From contig JAPTHN010000001.1 in the NCBI GenBank assembly GCA_026936325.1, positions 79,863,380-79,927,379 of the forward strand: a DNA stretch of 64,000 nucleotides, given 5' to 3'. A model generated the notes under the pieces. That model was not told where the DNA came from and made no database searches. It worked only from the letters and a program-made list of their open reading frames with translations. Position numbers and translations under genes: made by a program. This DNA comes from Platynereis dumerilii (lineage: Eukaryota; Annelida; Polychaeta; Phyllodocida; Nereididae). The first letter of the stretch is position 1; every line of letters starts with the position of its first letter. Of the stretch, positions 34,601-46,914 are shown piece by piece.

Positions 34601-35477
34601 CTTTTACACAAAAATGCTAATTTCTCAGGCACCAGTGAGTGTGTTTATCAGGATAGTAATTCCTAACTGTTCGTTGCGATGTATCAAATTCATACAAACA
34701 TTGAAAAAGTCTCATTGTTCTTTTTTTTTCAAAGTATATGGTTAGAATGGAAAACATCTGAATTTAGTTGAGTAGAAGGAATACAAACTTTTTCTCCCCA
34801 TGCTTCATCATGTGGCTGTAATTTGCCAGTAAAAGGACAGCAACATCAGGGTGTTAAATGACAGGATATAACTGTTGGTTCCAAAACTCAAAAGAGATTT
34901 TTAAAACAAAGACCTGCCAATGCCATTCACCAAGAAGTGAGTGTCAGACTTTAATCAACAATTGTAATGTCATGACAAAATGATATTGTAGATGGCTAAT
35001 ATTTATATAATATGGTATACAACTATTATAATAAAAACATTGCACTAAAATCGTGTGTAACTTTACACTTGCGGTTGATTTGGTCACATTCAGTGACAGT
35101 CAGACAGGACATGCAATAGTAACCAAGCTTCAATACCACACCTGAATCTGGCTTTCAGTCATTTTCGAGTCTATTTTAGGAATATATGTCATTAGTTGAT
35201 TCTTGGAAAAAAGGTACATTTGAAAGAAAATAAAGGAATGAACAAAAAACCAAAAATAGCTAATTCAGGAAAAAAGTGGAAAAAAGATTTAATTTTCAGA
35301 TTCACATGCAATTTCCACATCACAGTGGTTGTTTAACAATAGAGCAGCAGTCTGGAATTCTGCCACACTTTGTCAGCAAGGTAATTAAAGTACCCACTAG
35401 AGCATTCAATGGGAAAAGGGAATTCTGCACTGGCAGACTGGATGCTTGCATGAGTGAAGAAGGCTTTAGGAGAAGGA
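34601..35477. other. No gene recognised
   Basis: AT-rich sequence without a defined exon or repeat. Confidence 0.4.
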
Positions 35478-35605
35478 TGGATGGAAGAGTAGGGCTTTAT
35501 ATCCTGTATTAATGCACTTGGTAAACTGATTAGGACAGGAGAAGGACATGGCAATGAGGCGAAGGATGATTGAAACATCCGTCCAACATAGGCCCGGGAT
35601 GCCCT
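35478..35605 (-). repeat. SINE A 3' part, minus strand
   Basis: Inverted SINE A 3' end: GATGGATGGAAGAGTAGGGC, TTTATATCCTGTATTAATGC, GATTAGGACAGGAGAAGGAC, GGCAATGAGGCGAAGGATG and TTGAAACATCCGTCC. No tRNA-like head is left. Confidence 0.7.
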
Positions 35606-36734
35606 TGGTGCAGACATACTTATTAGATTGTAATAATCTACATGCATTATTGGCTTATGTATACAATCTGCATAATATTATAATAAGATTTCATGCATAA
35701 TTCATACTATTCCATACACTTATTGCAAAAGAGGCAGGAAGGGAATTTAGATGATGAAGCATAGAACATTGAAGATAGCTACCCACATGTATTGCATTGC
35801 ATCCATGCACTGTTAAATTATGGAGATTTATTCCAATTAGCACTACATTTGAATATGTGTGAGTAACAGACATTTGGAATATATAGGCCAACTGTGTAGA
35901 AGTGTGGATATTTACATAGATTGATAAAAATCACAAATAGTGTCCACACACTCAGAAATTATAATGCACATTGTGTATGTATTATCTATAGCTACATGTT
36001 GGCCTACACGTTTATTGATACAGTTCTGATACTTCAATTAATGCTTTTAAGGACTATAGGTCTATTTAGTTTTTGAAAAGCATCTATTGCTTTTAAAATG
36101 CTTATATTTGCTGTCTTTGATGCTCCTGATATTTGATTATGTCATTTGACGTGACAAATGACAATTTGATATATTGATGTAAAAGGATATAAAATGAATT
36201 CAAGCATTTCAAAGGACTATCATTTCCGCAGGGAATGTATAATTGGACTGTTGTGAAGCTAATTGCAGTGTCTATTTCACCCTCCATTCATGCTTTGTGT
36301 CTATGGCTCTATGCAATTCATATAAAGCTTCCTGAAGCTCAGGCCAACAAGCTCTTACAGCACTGTCTTGTGCACAGTGAAGACAAACACATCATATCAG
36401 GAATACATAGAGAGTACACTTATAAGAGTGTGCATTTTATGCACCTGTAAGTATAGTAAGTGTTATGTGGTTTCTCAGAAAAAAAATAATAACTGCATTC
36501 ATGAACATAATTTTAGTGGCATATTTTACTTACAAAATACAAATTGATGGAAGAGAGGCTTCTTAGCAGTGTGGATGAGAGTTGAAGTGTTGTTCCTTTG
36601 CAAGCGAGAGGAGGCAGAAAAACTCCTGCGTGTCGGGAGCTCTTCCATGTTGCAGGTGGCTCGTAGTGAGAACAACGCATCCCTCATCGTTCGGTGGCAA
36701 ATTGGTGCTAATGATCTCTTGTTTCTTCTTTCAG
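35606..36734. other. Upstream of the acyltransferase exon; promoter/5' exon not resolved
   Basis: No core promoter is identifiable. A possible untranslated exon could end at the donor ATGCACCT|GTAAGT near 36446, but joining it to 36735 gives an in-frame stop in its own open frame, so it would have to be non-coding. 36712-36734 is a strong polypyrimidine tract plus CAG acceptor. Confidence 0.3.
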
Positions 36735-38579
36735 GATCTAGGCACCCTAGGGACTAAGGTGCACCCCTTCGCTGGTTTCCATGGCAACAAAAAGCGCTGG
36801 GCCAGGAGATGGAGCGGTAACAAGAAAGAGTCGGTTTCACTTCCGGAGAAAGACATCTCGATAATCTCGGTGACCCAGGACAGCCTGACCTCATGCCAAA
36901 CCGCTCCCATCCTCTCCTCGGACTTCATCATGGCGTCCACAAGCCCCACCCAAGACCCAGCCCGAGAGGCCGAAGCAAAGGGAGTCATGGAATTCCAAGA
37001 GGGCCGGGATATCAGCATCGACATGGCAGACGCTGCAGCAGCCTACGACGCCCCCCAGAGCAACGGCCACCAGTCCAGCCATGACCTCGAGCGCCCCTAT
37101 ATGCAATATGCCGTCAGCGCCCCGATCCACAAGATCGAGCATCCGGCTGACCGCAGTGTCATGCTCTCATTCATCGGCAGTCTCATCTATCTAGTCATTG
37201 CGCTCATTGTCTTTGTACCCGTGACCTGTTTACTCTTGGTGGTCTTCCCCATCGGTTGGTTGGTCCGGCATCTCATGGCCTGCTGCTGCTGCTGTGCTCC
37301 CCACAGGGCCTGCAGTTGCTGCTGCTCTAGGATGCTGAGTCCAACCGACGAGATGTGGTTGCACGATGACAACTTGAATCGCATGGTGCTGCAGTCCCTG
37401 ATCACCCTTCAGCACGGTCTCAGTCTCATGAGGATCCGGGACCTGATCAATGCTCGCCTTCTTAGCGCCCAAGAGAAGAACGGACGCAAGACGTACCCCC
37501 GCTTCACCCAGAAGATCGTCCCCATCCAGTCGGGCTATGCTTGGCAGGATGAGGAGGACTTCCAGGTGGACAAACACATCTATGCCATGCCTGAGCACAT
37601 CCGCACTGAGGCAGACTTACAACGACACGTGGCCCTGCTGGCCACACAGCGAATACCCACGGACAGACCGCTGTGGGAGATCCAGGTGCTAACAGATTTC
37701 GGTGAAGCTCAGGACACTGTTGTCCTAGTCAGAAACCACCCCACTCTAACTGATGGTGTGTCCCTAGTTCAAATCTTGCTCAGGAGTGTGGTGGACAACC
37801 CTGCCATCTACCAGCTCAAACAGAGGTATGGCAGGACAGTATTCTTGTTCAATGCAATCAGGGCATTTGTTATGGGCCCTATGGTTTTCTTTCATAAGTG
37901 GATATTTACGAGGCACAATTACAGCATCTTGCATGGTCCTAAAATGTCTGGCAAGAAGGTAGTCAGCTGGTCGAAGCCATTCAGTTATGCAGCAGCTGAT
38001 CGCATTAAAAAAGTGACACGGACTACCATGAATGACGTACTCATGTCGGTGGTGGCGGGCAACCTGAGGACTTACTTCCAGGTTCATGGGGTGACCAACC
38101 CTTACAACGTGACTGCCACTATACCCGTGGACTTCCGCACGGAGCAACTCAAGGTGGAGTTAGGCACCCACATGTGTTTCTCTAACGTCATATTACCGAC
38201 CAACGTGGAGGGGGCCATCCCGCGGCTCTGGCAGATGAAGCAGGAGATGGACGACGCCAAGAACTCGGCTGACACGGTTGCTATGTTCGGCAGCCAATGG
38301 GTGCTCAGCAATGTGTTACCCGAGGGCCTTGGTCACGCCATCTGGTGGTCGGTGTGGAGTAAGGCCACGGCCCTTTGCGCCAACATCCCTGGCCCTGACT
38401 CGGTGCTGCTCTTCGGGTCTCGAGAGATAAAGAGCGTCCTTTACTTGATGCCTGCTCCCTGCAACAATTCACTGGCAGTCTCCTTTATGACCTATGCAGA
38501 CCACATCCGCATGACTGTGATAGCCGATGAGGGTGTCCTACCCAACCCTTCACTCATCACCGAGGACTTCATCCGCCAG
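36735..38579 (+). CDS. WSD-type O-acyltransferase, main catalytic exon
   Basis: Predicted membrane O-acyltransferase of the wax ester synthase/diacylglycerol acyltransferase (WSD) family, which esterifies acyl-CoA to alcohols. Counting from an in-frame Met at 36582, a hydrophobic segment spans about 194-232 and is followed by a Cys cluster (five Cys from 234, more to ~251) that could be palmitoylated. The catalytic half has PLWEIQVLTDF and HPTLTDG at 386-392, the place of HHxxxDG. The C-terminal half has ATIPVDFRT, ELGTHMCFSNVILP and ANIPGPDSVLLFG, as in WSD C-terminal domains. The second catalytic His is Pro here. The exon begins after a strong acceptor; Met at 36930 (ATCATGG context) is the best start inside it, but an upstream coding exon is possible. 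It ends Q|GTAAGC in phase 0. It is visibly more GC-rich than its flanks. Family confident, activity not. Confidence 0.85.
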
Positions 38580-39109
38580 GTAAGCTAATGTACATTTAAT
38601 ACACATTATTATAATGACAATTCGGTTATCAATGAACTAGCGCCATTCTTGCGTCATTATAGAAAGACTTGTCGATGACTTGACAGACTTGTTTAGCACA
38701 AATATCTATGACACATTACTAATTAGCTTTTCTTGTACCATAATATCATTAGCCATACTTCGGCTTAATGAGTCACCAATCCCTCATTTTCTGCAATGTT
38801 ACACATTATCCTAAATGATGATGATTGGTCTGCATGATAACACTCATTGGTGAGAATTACATGGATTCTGGCCAATCAGTTTATTTACTCATAATAATGA
38901 TACTATTAGCATTGACAGAATTATGCTCACGTGTAACTACACAATTAGGCCGACACAATTGCATAGTACAATAGCAATAAGGCTATCAAGTAAGAAATAT
39001 TTTTAAGTAGTATAGCTCTTAATCATTAAATATCTGCCGGGTGCTGCTTACTAACTAGCACTAGGCATAGACTCAAACTAGCCTCAGCACTGCAGTCTTA
39101 CTGTCTTAG
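38580..39109. other. Acyltransferase intron 1, plain part
   Basis: Intronic AT-rich sequence with no repeat recognised. Confidence 0.4.
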
Positions 39110-39522
39110 GGACCGTTCAGAATTTATGACTGGGGGGGGGGGGTGGGAGTTTTGCTGGAACTTCCCGTCAAAATTTGATACCCCCCCTTGAGTTTCATGC
39201 AGATTTTTTAGTACCCCACCCTTAGGTTTCACGCGCATTTTTAGTACCCCCCCTCGACATACAAAGCAATACACACATAATATATACTGTTATACACGGC
39301 CACACGTACAGATTTGCGTCATTTCAAGGACTTTAGCACGTAAATTAGTCCAAATAAATTTGTTTATGCATGTTTTTTAACATTTTGTCTTTGTTAAAAT
39401 TTCTTACCCCCCTTGGAAGTGTTGTCAAAAATTAATTCCCCCCCCTTGAAACACATGTGAAAAGTTAGTACCCCCTCGGCCAAAACTCCCACCCCCCCCC
39501 CCAGTCGTAACTAAAATGACCA
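39110..39522. mobile_element. MITE with poly-G TIRs in intron 1, ~410 bp
   Basis: The left end is GGACCGTTCAGAATTTATGA then CTGGGG...GTGGGAGTTTTG. The right end is its inverse (CAAAACTCCCACC... CCAGTCGTAACTAAAATGAC). Inside are repeated TTAGTACCCCC / TTGAGTTTCATG segments. Superfamily not identified. Confidence 0.65.
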
Positions 39523-40605
39523 TGCTAACAGATTAATATAGACAGAAACCTCAAAGGTATGGAAGAAGCATAGAATCAATGATGCAGGCAAAATCAATGA
39601 GGTATAGCCATTTGGCATGATTAATATGGAATTCAATGGCAAATCATTGAGAGGTGTACTAATTTTCAACAGCAGTGTAAAAATTTGTAAGATGTTAAGA
39701 ACTCTTAACCTCGTTAGTGTGAAGAACTGATATCAGAGGGCCACACTTACTATATCTGTATATTTCTCATTATTTGAAAACAAAGACATTGATGGACGTA
39801 TGAGTATACCAACACAAAACATTCCAAAAATTCTTCCGAGTGCGTAGATATGTTAAGCTTCGGCCCCTCTGAAGTGTCATGAAAAAGGCAGTCACCTGAA
39901 CTCTCGAGACTATTAGCCGACATATGATTTTTTTTTGGAATGCACACGATCATATCCATCCAAATGTATTCAAAGTCATGAAGTCATTGCAATGGGAGAA
40001 GACGTATGTAAACAACTAGTAAAAAATATATGATGACTTGGAAATCAGATCTGTGTGTTTTATGGAGCTTAGTAATGAGTCTGAGCTACACAATCAAGTT
40101 AAAATTGTAAGAAAAAAAACAACTAGTCAGTGCCACACTTTTTTCACAATACAAAGAGATTTTTTTAAATCAGAAAATGAACTCACTGATTACTACAAAA
40201 GAGGCTCTGCATAAATGTCTCATCTGAACGACAAACTGGGATACTACTTATGAATGTCTTCCAGTAAAGTTCCCTGAACAGGAATTGATTTCGAGAGACG
40301 TGTAAATTCAAACTGCATGACTCTCCCAGCAGGTTGGTGTAAATTGTCCCGAAATTTGAGAATGACCCAAATCCTGAATGCTTACACAGCATACCGAGAG
40401 TGAAATTTTTCAAAATTTTGGTTTTTAGAAAGTAAAAGTAAGCAATTTGACCAAATGACTTTTTGTTATGATTCCCAAGAAAAATGGGATAATGCAAATC
40501 AGGGATTCAAACCTTGGTTATTTGTCTTTGTTTAGTGAGATCTATGACGATCCACAATGCAGGCATCTGGTTTAGGATTCATACATTTTATAAAGAATGC
40601 TGTGT
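39523..40605. other. Intron 1; no gene or clear repeat
   Basis: AT-rich intron. The 104-codon minus frame at 40183-40497 has no recognisable domain. Confidence 0.35.
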
Positions 40606-41159
40606 GGGGCATAGTGAGACAGTTTGAGGTGGGGCACAGTGAGACATCAAAAAATACACTAGAAACGACTTGAATGTATGAACAGCTCACCATTCACAAT
40701 TCACAATTGAAAACAAAATCCCTGCCATAAGAAGAATTGTGATTAGTATGTAACCGGTGCGGCAGGTTAAATAAGTCGTTCATGTGTCCTGTGACATGAC
40801 TTTTCCAAGCATGCTGAAAAAAGTACCTAAAAAATTGCCTAGCCTGCTGCTTTTAGAACATTCAGCAGGTCCAGAGGGTCGGCTGTTATGGTAGCAGATG
40901 CCCTGTTTCAATGTGCCCCACCTCCTGTCTCACTGTGCCCCACCAACAGGGCACAGTGAGACACTTGACCGGTGTAACATGACCGGCATGGATATATCTA
41001 AAACAATTCTCCAAACCCGGTAAAAGTTAGAAACCTGAAACTATTGGACAATATACCAAATTTCATTATCTATATAATGTGGGCTTGAACTCATTTTACT
41101 GTTGACTGCCAACATTTTGGGACACTTGAAAATAAAAAAAGTGTCTCACTGTGCCCCGC
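40606..41159. mobile_element. TIR-type element with GGGGCACAGTGAGACA motifs
   Basis: The left end shows two direct motifs (GGGGCATAGTGAGACA at 40606, GGGGCACAGTGAGACA at about 40632). The middle has inverted TGTCTCACTGTGCCCC and direct GGGCACAGTGAGACAC (40936-40970). The right end is an inverted motif (41142-41157). Organised like elements A, B and D, but the exact tips and target duplication are unclear. Non-coding; lies in intron 1. Confidence 0.6.
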
Positions 41160-41995
41160 TCATACCATTGAGGTTCTGACCGCATAATAATGATTCACCA
41201 TATTATTCTACTGGCATGGTCATTTAATTAGTATCATTCTTAATCTTGCAAAAGTAAGCCCAATGCAATTCAAAAGGAGCTGATGTACAGTGCAATGACA
41301 TGTTTGACATGGAATTCAATGACATTTCATTGATGGATGCACTTACTTTGAAGAGCAACTATATGACTAGGATAGACAACACCTGATGAAAAGTATTCTT
41401 TATATGGACAAACTAATAGAATATCAATGGAGCTGTTATTATTTCTGCGCTTTGTGGTTTGTTAATTTGTTTAATTTTGCTTAATTACAACAAAACAAGA
41501 TTATTCACCATGCCATGAAATTAAATATGAAACAGAAACCACATTAAAATTGTAATGAAGGCAATTTAACACGAGCGATAACATTTCCATAAGTTGCAAA
41601 GAAAAACCATCTACATCGTTTCATGTGATAAATTTGGATTGAATTCAGATTGAAGTTTCTGTCTGGTTCTTATTCAGCTCTGTCGTTAGACGAAACCAGA
41701 AGTTACCAGACCATCAAGAAAGAACCAGCAATCTTTTTTGAAGAAAGTTCATGTATTATGAACACCAAACATCTCAAACAAATTTCAGAGTAGGCTACAA
41801 AGATATGTTAAGCTCCTGCCTCTCTTAAGACTTATAGTATCATGAAAAAGGCACTTACCTTAACTCTTGAGACTATCAGCCAACATATATGTCTATTGAT
41901 ATGTGATCCACAAAATGTACATATGCTGATCTATTCATAATCATGAAGTTACTGTAAATTTTGATTAACTTCTCAGTTACTTCATTATATATGTA

Positions 41996-42991
41996 CAGTA
42001 TCCCCAGTAAATGAGTACACCCTAGCGACATTTTGACTAATTGGCTTATAAGTCAGGAAATAACTTAAGTAATCCAATTGAACCGGCATATGATATCCCT
42101 TGGACCTAAGAAAATGTGTTTGTAAAATTTCAACGTTGCAGACTTACGTGTTTGGAAGTTGTGAGTGTTTAAAATAACCGTGCTGCAAAACAAGCGAGTA
42201 CACCTAATGTAAAATATACATGGGGGTGATCTAAAAATTGGCAAGTTTTACATGTTCACCTCATAGAAATAGTGTACAAAGTATGTAATTATGAAATAGA
42301 TCACATCCAGTGGCATATTTGAGGGGGGCCTTGGGCATGGCCCCCCGCCCCCACGCCAAAAGTTAACATGGAAGAGATAGGAAAAGCTGCTGAGCGCCCT
42401 GTATTCACCCCATGTAATGAACCTCTCCCCCTCTGGCCATTTCTAGACACGCCTCTGATCACATCAACTTCATGTCACAAAAAGAGCAGGAAATTCTAAT
42501 GCCCACTGTAGATGCTGTGGAGCAGCAAACATATCCAGAGGTAGTCGGCCCAAATCAGCAATGCTATTTCAATGGAGAGAGAGATTCCTTTGCATCACAA
42601 TATGATGCACCCTCTGCCAGTCGTAATGTGGCAGTAGAAATTGGCTGTCCTTTGCTACAAACTTAGTGGATGTGATGTAATTTACACTGACAATGCCATT
42701 TTCCAAAATAAAAATTTTCGCTGCCACTTATAAGCAATAATTACTCATTTCTCAGGTCATGCCAATGTCTCTTTTGCATTGGGTGTACTCACTTATTTGG
42801 TGGCACTTTTACCTTTTAATATTTGTCAGTTACAAATAATTGATTACATATCATTCAAAGTTTACATGGACATTCGGCTAGGTCTAGGCTATATCATATC
42901 ATGAACTTGGTGGATTATTTCACTTGAGTGTGGAGCTCTGAGCAAATTAATCCAGGAGTCTTAGGGGTGTACTCATTTACTGGGGATACTG
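41996..42991. mobile_element. TIR element D, 996 bp, in intron 1
   Basis: Perfect 27-bp TIRs start CAGTATCCCCAGTAAATGAG and are flanked by TA (41994-41995 and 42992-42993). The GAGTACACC motif recurs near 42193 (direct) and 42780 (inverted). The CAGT tip and TA duplication fit the Tc1/mariner (pogo-like) group. No transposase. A G/C-rich stretch at about 42308-42460 may be a nested repeat. The 64-codon ORF at 42472 lies inside and is not a gene. Confidence 0.85.
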
Positions 42992-43012
42992 TAGAACCAT
43001 CAAGTCCATTTT

Positions 43013-43310
43013 AAAGGTTCTTTCAATTTCCTTAAAATGAGGAAGCTGGTTCAGTAGAACTTCTTTACTGTGGTTCCTTTAAAGATCTCCCGAATAATGA
43101 AACCAGTTCCGTCTGAGGTTCTTCAGAGTTCCTTTACTTTAAATTACCTTGGACCTGTTCTGCCAATGGTGGAGCTGGTTCATACTATAAGCTCCTTCAC
43201 AGTCTCTTCACTATTCCTAAAAGGTGAAGCCACATCCATTTCCTGAGCCTTTTGAGTTCTTTCTCAGCTCTTTGAAATTTAAAATGGTGAAGCTGTATAA
43301 TTTGCAGAAT
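43013..43310 (+). repeat. Degenerate ~60-bp tandem repeat
   Basis: GAAGCTGGTTCAGTAGAACT / GGTTCCTTTAAA, AACCAGTTCCGTCTGAGG / GTTCCTTTACTTTAAA and GGAGCTGGTTCATACTAT recur with heavy divergence. Starts about 20 bp after element D. Confidence 0.45.
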
Positions 43311-43779
43311 TCACTTAGCTAGTTTTGCCTCAGTTTGAAAGTTTTTTGGATTAACTAATTGACTATATATATATATATATGTCCTCCTTACACCAGAAAA
43401 ATCCCATTGACTAATTGATTGCCATCACCGTATAAAAAACCTTATAGTATTTGTTGGGAAGGGCCCATCCCAGACCAATCATGCAGATACAAGTTAGTAG
43501 GCAAGTATGGTATTTATAAAACAGAAGGGGGTAGTCTATGAGACTCAAAGATTGCCCTATTGTTCTTGCATAGCCATTTGTTCAGAGACAACTCCTGTCG
43601 CGGGAATGTCTCAAAAGTGACTGATTACAGGCCATCCAATCAAAATTTGTTGACATAAAATTTTTCCATGGATTATGATGATTGGTTAATTATTCCATAA
43701 GTGTCTGCCTAATTAATTTCTCAAGTGCTCCATATATATATTGCAAGATCAAGCATATTTAACTAGCGTACATGCATTA

Positions 43780-44115
43780 TCTTACACAGGTGTCTACATG
43801 CAATATCTTGCAGTTGTGTAGATGCATTATCTGGCGCACTTGAGTTGTCTGCTTGCAAATCTTGCAGATGTTTAGATGCATTATCTGGCACACTTGTCTA
43901 CATGCAACATTAAGCAGTTGTGTAGATGTGGCAAGATGCTAGATCTTGCATAGTTGTCAACATACAATATCTCGCAGATGTGTAGATGCCTTATCTAGCA
44001 CACTTGTCTACCTGCAACATCTAGCAGTTGTGTAAATGCTAGATCTTGCAGGCAGACAGGTGTGCTAGATAGTGCAGGATCTTGCATGTACACTAGAAAT
44101 GTGCTAGATAATACA
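43780..44115. repeat. Degenerate tandem/inverted repeat (CTTGCAG...GTAGATG)
   Basis: Blocks TGTGTAGATGCATTATCTGG, CACACTTGTCTACATGCAA and CTAGATCTTGCA recur every 50-60 bp. Toward the right end inverted versions appear (GGCAGACAGGTGTGCTAGAT), so the block can fold. Intron 1. Confidence 0.55.
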
Positions 44116-44210
44116 TGTACAATAGTACACTAGATACACGTGCAAGATGTTGCAATATATATAACTCATTTCCCAGGGTGATTGCCATATCTTCTAAGGG
44201 GTGGGAGCCT

Positions 44211-44410
44211 GGGAGGGTTGGTCTAGTGGTAGCGTGCTGGACTGCCAATCGCTGGGTCCAGGGTTCGAATCCAGCTCTTGCCGGGTCACCTTGGCCTATG
44301 TTGGACGGCTGTTTCAATCATCCTTCGCCTCATTGCCGTGTCCTCCGCCTGTCCTAATTAGCCTACCAAGTGCATAAATACAGGACGTACAGCCCCAATC
44401 ATCCATCAAT
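44211..44410 (+). repeat. SINE A, best-preserved full-length copy
   Basis: The tRNA-like head (about 44211-44282) has A box TGGTCTAGTGGTAGCGTG, an anticodon-like ACTGCCAAT loop and B box GGGTTCGAATCC. The body has TGTTGGACGGCTGTTTC, TTCGCCTCATTGCCGTGTCC and TAAATACAGGACGTACAGCC, then a (CATC)n tail. The head looks Gly- or Asp-tRNA-like (inference). It lacks the other stems needed for a functional tRNA gene. Intron 1 of the acyltransferase gene. Confidence 0.85.
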
Positions 44411-44571
44411 CATCCCATATCTTCTAAGCCACAATTCAGTTTAATTTCCGACAGACAAAGACCTCAATTTGCCTGTGACATATATAGAAGTGTCTCTTAT
44501 ACACAACAATGACTTCACTTACCATTGCTTGCACATACTTTATCCATAATTGCTTTGCTTATGTTTTTCAG

Positions 44572-44688
44572 ATGGAGAGTCTTTCCATTTTGTTGGCAAA
44601 TCGAAGAATTCCTGGCGAAAGCAGAAACACTCGGATTGATTCCTTGGTTCACGAGAATTCTTTAAAGAGGGAGCCCTCCTTGGAAGAG
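44572..44688 (+). CDS. WSD-type acyltransferase, second exon, 39 codons
   Basis: The acceptor TTATGTTTTTCAG and donor GAG|GTAATT bound a phase-0 exon that continues the reading frame of the catalytic exon (Q at 38579). It encodes MESLSILLANRRIPG then SRNTRIDSLVHENSLKRE, ending LEE. The polar, Arg/Glu-rich sequence links the enzyme domain to the coiled coil in the next exon. Confidence 0.75.
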
Positions 44689-45743
44689 GTAATTAGAGGC
44701 ATTTTATGTGATTAGTCCCTCTTTTGATTTTTATGTTGTATGTAAGCAATTTTCTCAAAGTGATTATCACATCAATAGAACAGATAAGGACCTTTAAGTC
44801 TAGATTATCTGTAGTATGTAAAACCAATAAAGAGGCGGGTGGCATCAGCATGATCAGATAAGGTTTGATCAATGTCACATGGTCTCAAAGGTGAAGACAT
44901 GTAGGCCTACTACTACATAATGTAACAATAGGTTTGTTTGAAAATATACCTTTTTTATTTATTTCCCTTGAAAAAAAAACATGGTTTGGTGTCATTACAC
45001 AAAATGGACATTTTCTCCAAGACACTAAGACTACAAAAAGAGTCTTTGTGTTTTTGAAAAAAATATGGGTGTACTACGAAATGTGATATTTGCAGCGTCA
45101 AAGAAATTGTGTAAAATCATGGTAGTTAATCAACCATTATCGGTTTTTTGCAACTTTTGTGCAAAGTAGAGGTCAAAACTGTCTTTGATCTTCAACTAGG
45201 TTAGAGATCAAGGCTTTGATTCAACACTGTCATTGAAGATCGAAAATGCAATACACTGATTAAATTAATGTATGCGTGTACAGTGTACTACTACATTTAG
45301 GTGAACATTTATATATGTAATAGTTGGTTTTAAACTCAATGCTGAAGCAAAATAAAATTGTATTGTATAGCAGCTTTGCCATATAAAATAACTATACAGT
45401 GCTGCTTGCAAGTCAGTGAAGGAGATGTAATGATGTTTTGCCATTGAATCAATGCTAAACATGCTCAACTATTTGTGGAAGCATGGATTCTCATCTGGTA
45501 AAATTAGGACCCATATGTAACTCGGTACAGCAAAGAAAATTGGCAGCCTTTCATGTCAGACGTAACAATATCTGCCTTTTGTCTTTATGACAAGATATAT
45601 GTGTTTTCATTTCATCGATTGAGAATATCATTATAATATGCTCCCACCTACAAGCAGTTTGATTGGGGACGTTTAGCATTGACCTAACGTCGAAACATCA
45701 GCCATTTCAGTTCCAAGCAGCACTACCTTTAACTACTTTCATG
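44689..45743. other. Intron 2, plain part
   Basis: AT-rich intron with no element that I can define. Confidence 0.4.
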
Positions 45744-46333
45744 GTCCCACAACCATAGACCTAGATGTATGGAATTCACAAACAGATTGGTGCACTCTAC
45801 TAACTTTTAAGGTTCGAGACAGGTGATTACAACAAACAGTCAATGCCAAACAAGGCTGAACAAGATAATCCAGCTTGCTATTTTGTAACAGGGCCCCTTG
45901 AAACACTGTCAGAACATATGAGTATTTGGCAGAACCAGGGACTGATTGCCTGCGAATTAATAATCGTAACATTTAAGCATTCATTTATCCACATGGAATT
46001 ATTCATGGATTATAATTTTGTTGCATGGGATATCTCTTTCATGGAATGACTAACAGGACAAATCAGAGGACACTAATTTACACAACAAGGAATGACAAAT
46101 TTTCCTATGGCCATGTCAACACAGGATTGTTTGCCAACTCACATTGAAACTCTGGAGGCAGTTAGTCAAATATCAAAGATGCTTCAAGGTTATACTTTGA
46201 ATAGGTTTGGTCCACAGTGACTGCATGCACATTTCTTTGTGGTTTTCTACAGCTGACAGCAATTTGGTTTTATATGAATAGACCTTTTCTGAAACATGTG
46301 CTTTCTCCATGCCAATATTTCGATCAAACAGGA
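45744..46333 (+). repeat. Dispersed repeat R1, copy 2, uninterrupted
   Basis: About 590 bp matching, in reverse, the two halves of R1 around element A (2308-2613 and 3279-3538). At the place where element A sits in copy 1, this copy reads AATTATAATCCATGAA, the unoccupied site. Confidence 0.65.
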
Positions 46334-46914
46334 TGTCATGTACAGTGCTGCCACATGGTTGCACCATGTATGTATCCATTACTATATGATTTGCCCAAGA
46401 CATTTCAGCTGATTGGCATGTCTGTCATATACTTTCAATGTAATGTACTAAGACGATTGCTGTAGTTTCCATTGCTTGATTACTCTTCGGGAGGAAGCCT
46501 TGAAGTAATTACTTAGCGACAATATCAGGAAACCGTAATTGGTTCAATTTCACTGACTCGGCAACATTCTAAATGTAGTATTGCATCAATTTTAGGACTG
46601 CTGAAGTGTTCAATATTACAGTGCCATGCAATAATTCTCAAAAGCAAATATTTATAATTCCCTTTCCTGAAAAATATAAAAGCAAATTCAATTGAGTGTA
46701 ATTTTATCAGCAAAATGCTTTCATGCTCAATTGCTCATTGCATTTGAAATTCATCAAAGCCCAATCTCATGAATGTTTCTGATAAATTCTGATGACACAA
46801 AATTTGATAAAACAACCTGAAGGCATATTAAATTTTAGTCTGTCATGGTTATTCTTGGCTTGCAATTTATGCTACCACAAGCAGATCTGAATTTGCCACA
46901 TCTGCATTTACAAC
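46334..46914. other. Intron 2, plain part
   Basis: No repeat or exon recognised before the 29-bp array. Confidence 0.4.

Noticed and set aside
36235-36450. 71-codon ORF upstream of the acyltransferase exon as a coding first exon
   Set aside because: Joining its donor at about 36446 to the acceptor at 36735 gives an immediate in-frame stop; it could only be untranslated.
42472-42666. 64-codon ORF inside TIR element D
   Set aside because: Too short for a transposase, no DDE or helix-turn-helix motif; it is a chance frame.
44211-44282. Possible tRNA gene
   Set aside because: A and B boxes are good, but the stems do not close and the unit continues into the SINE body and (CATC)n tail seen in other copies.
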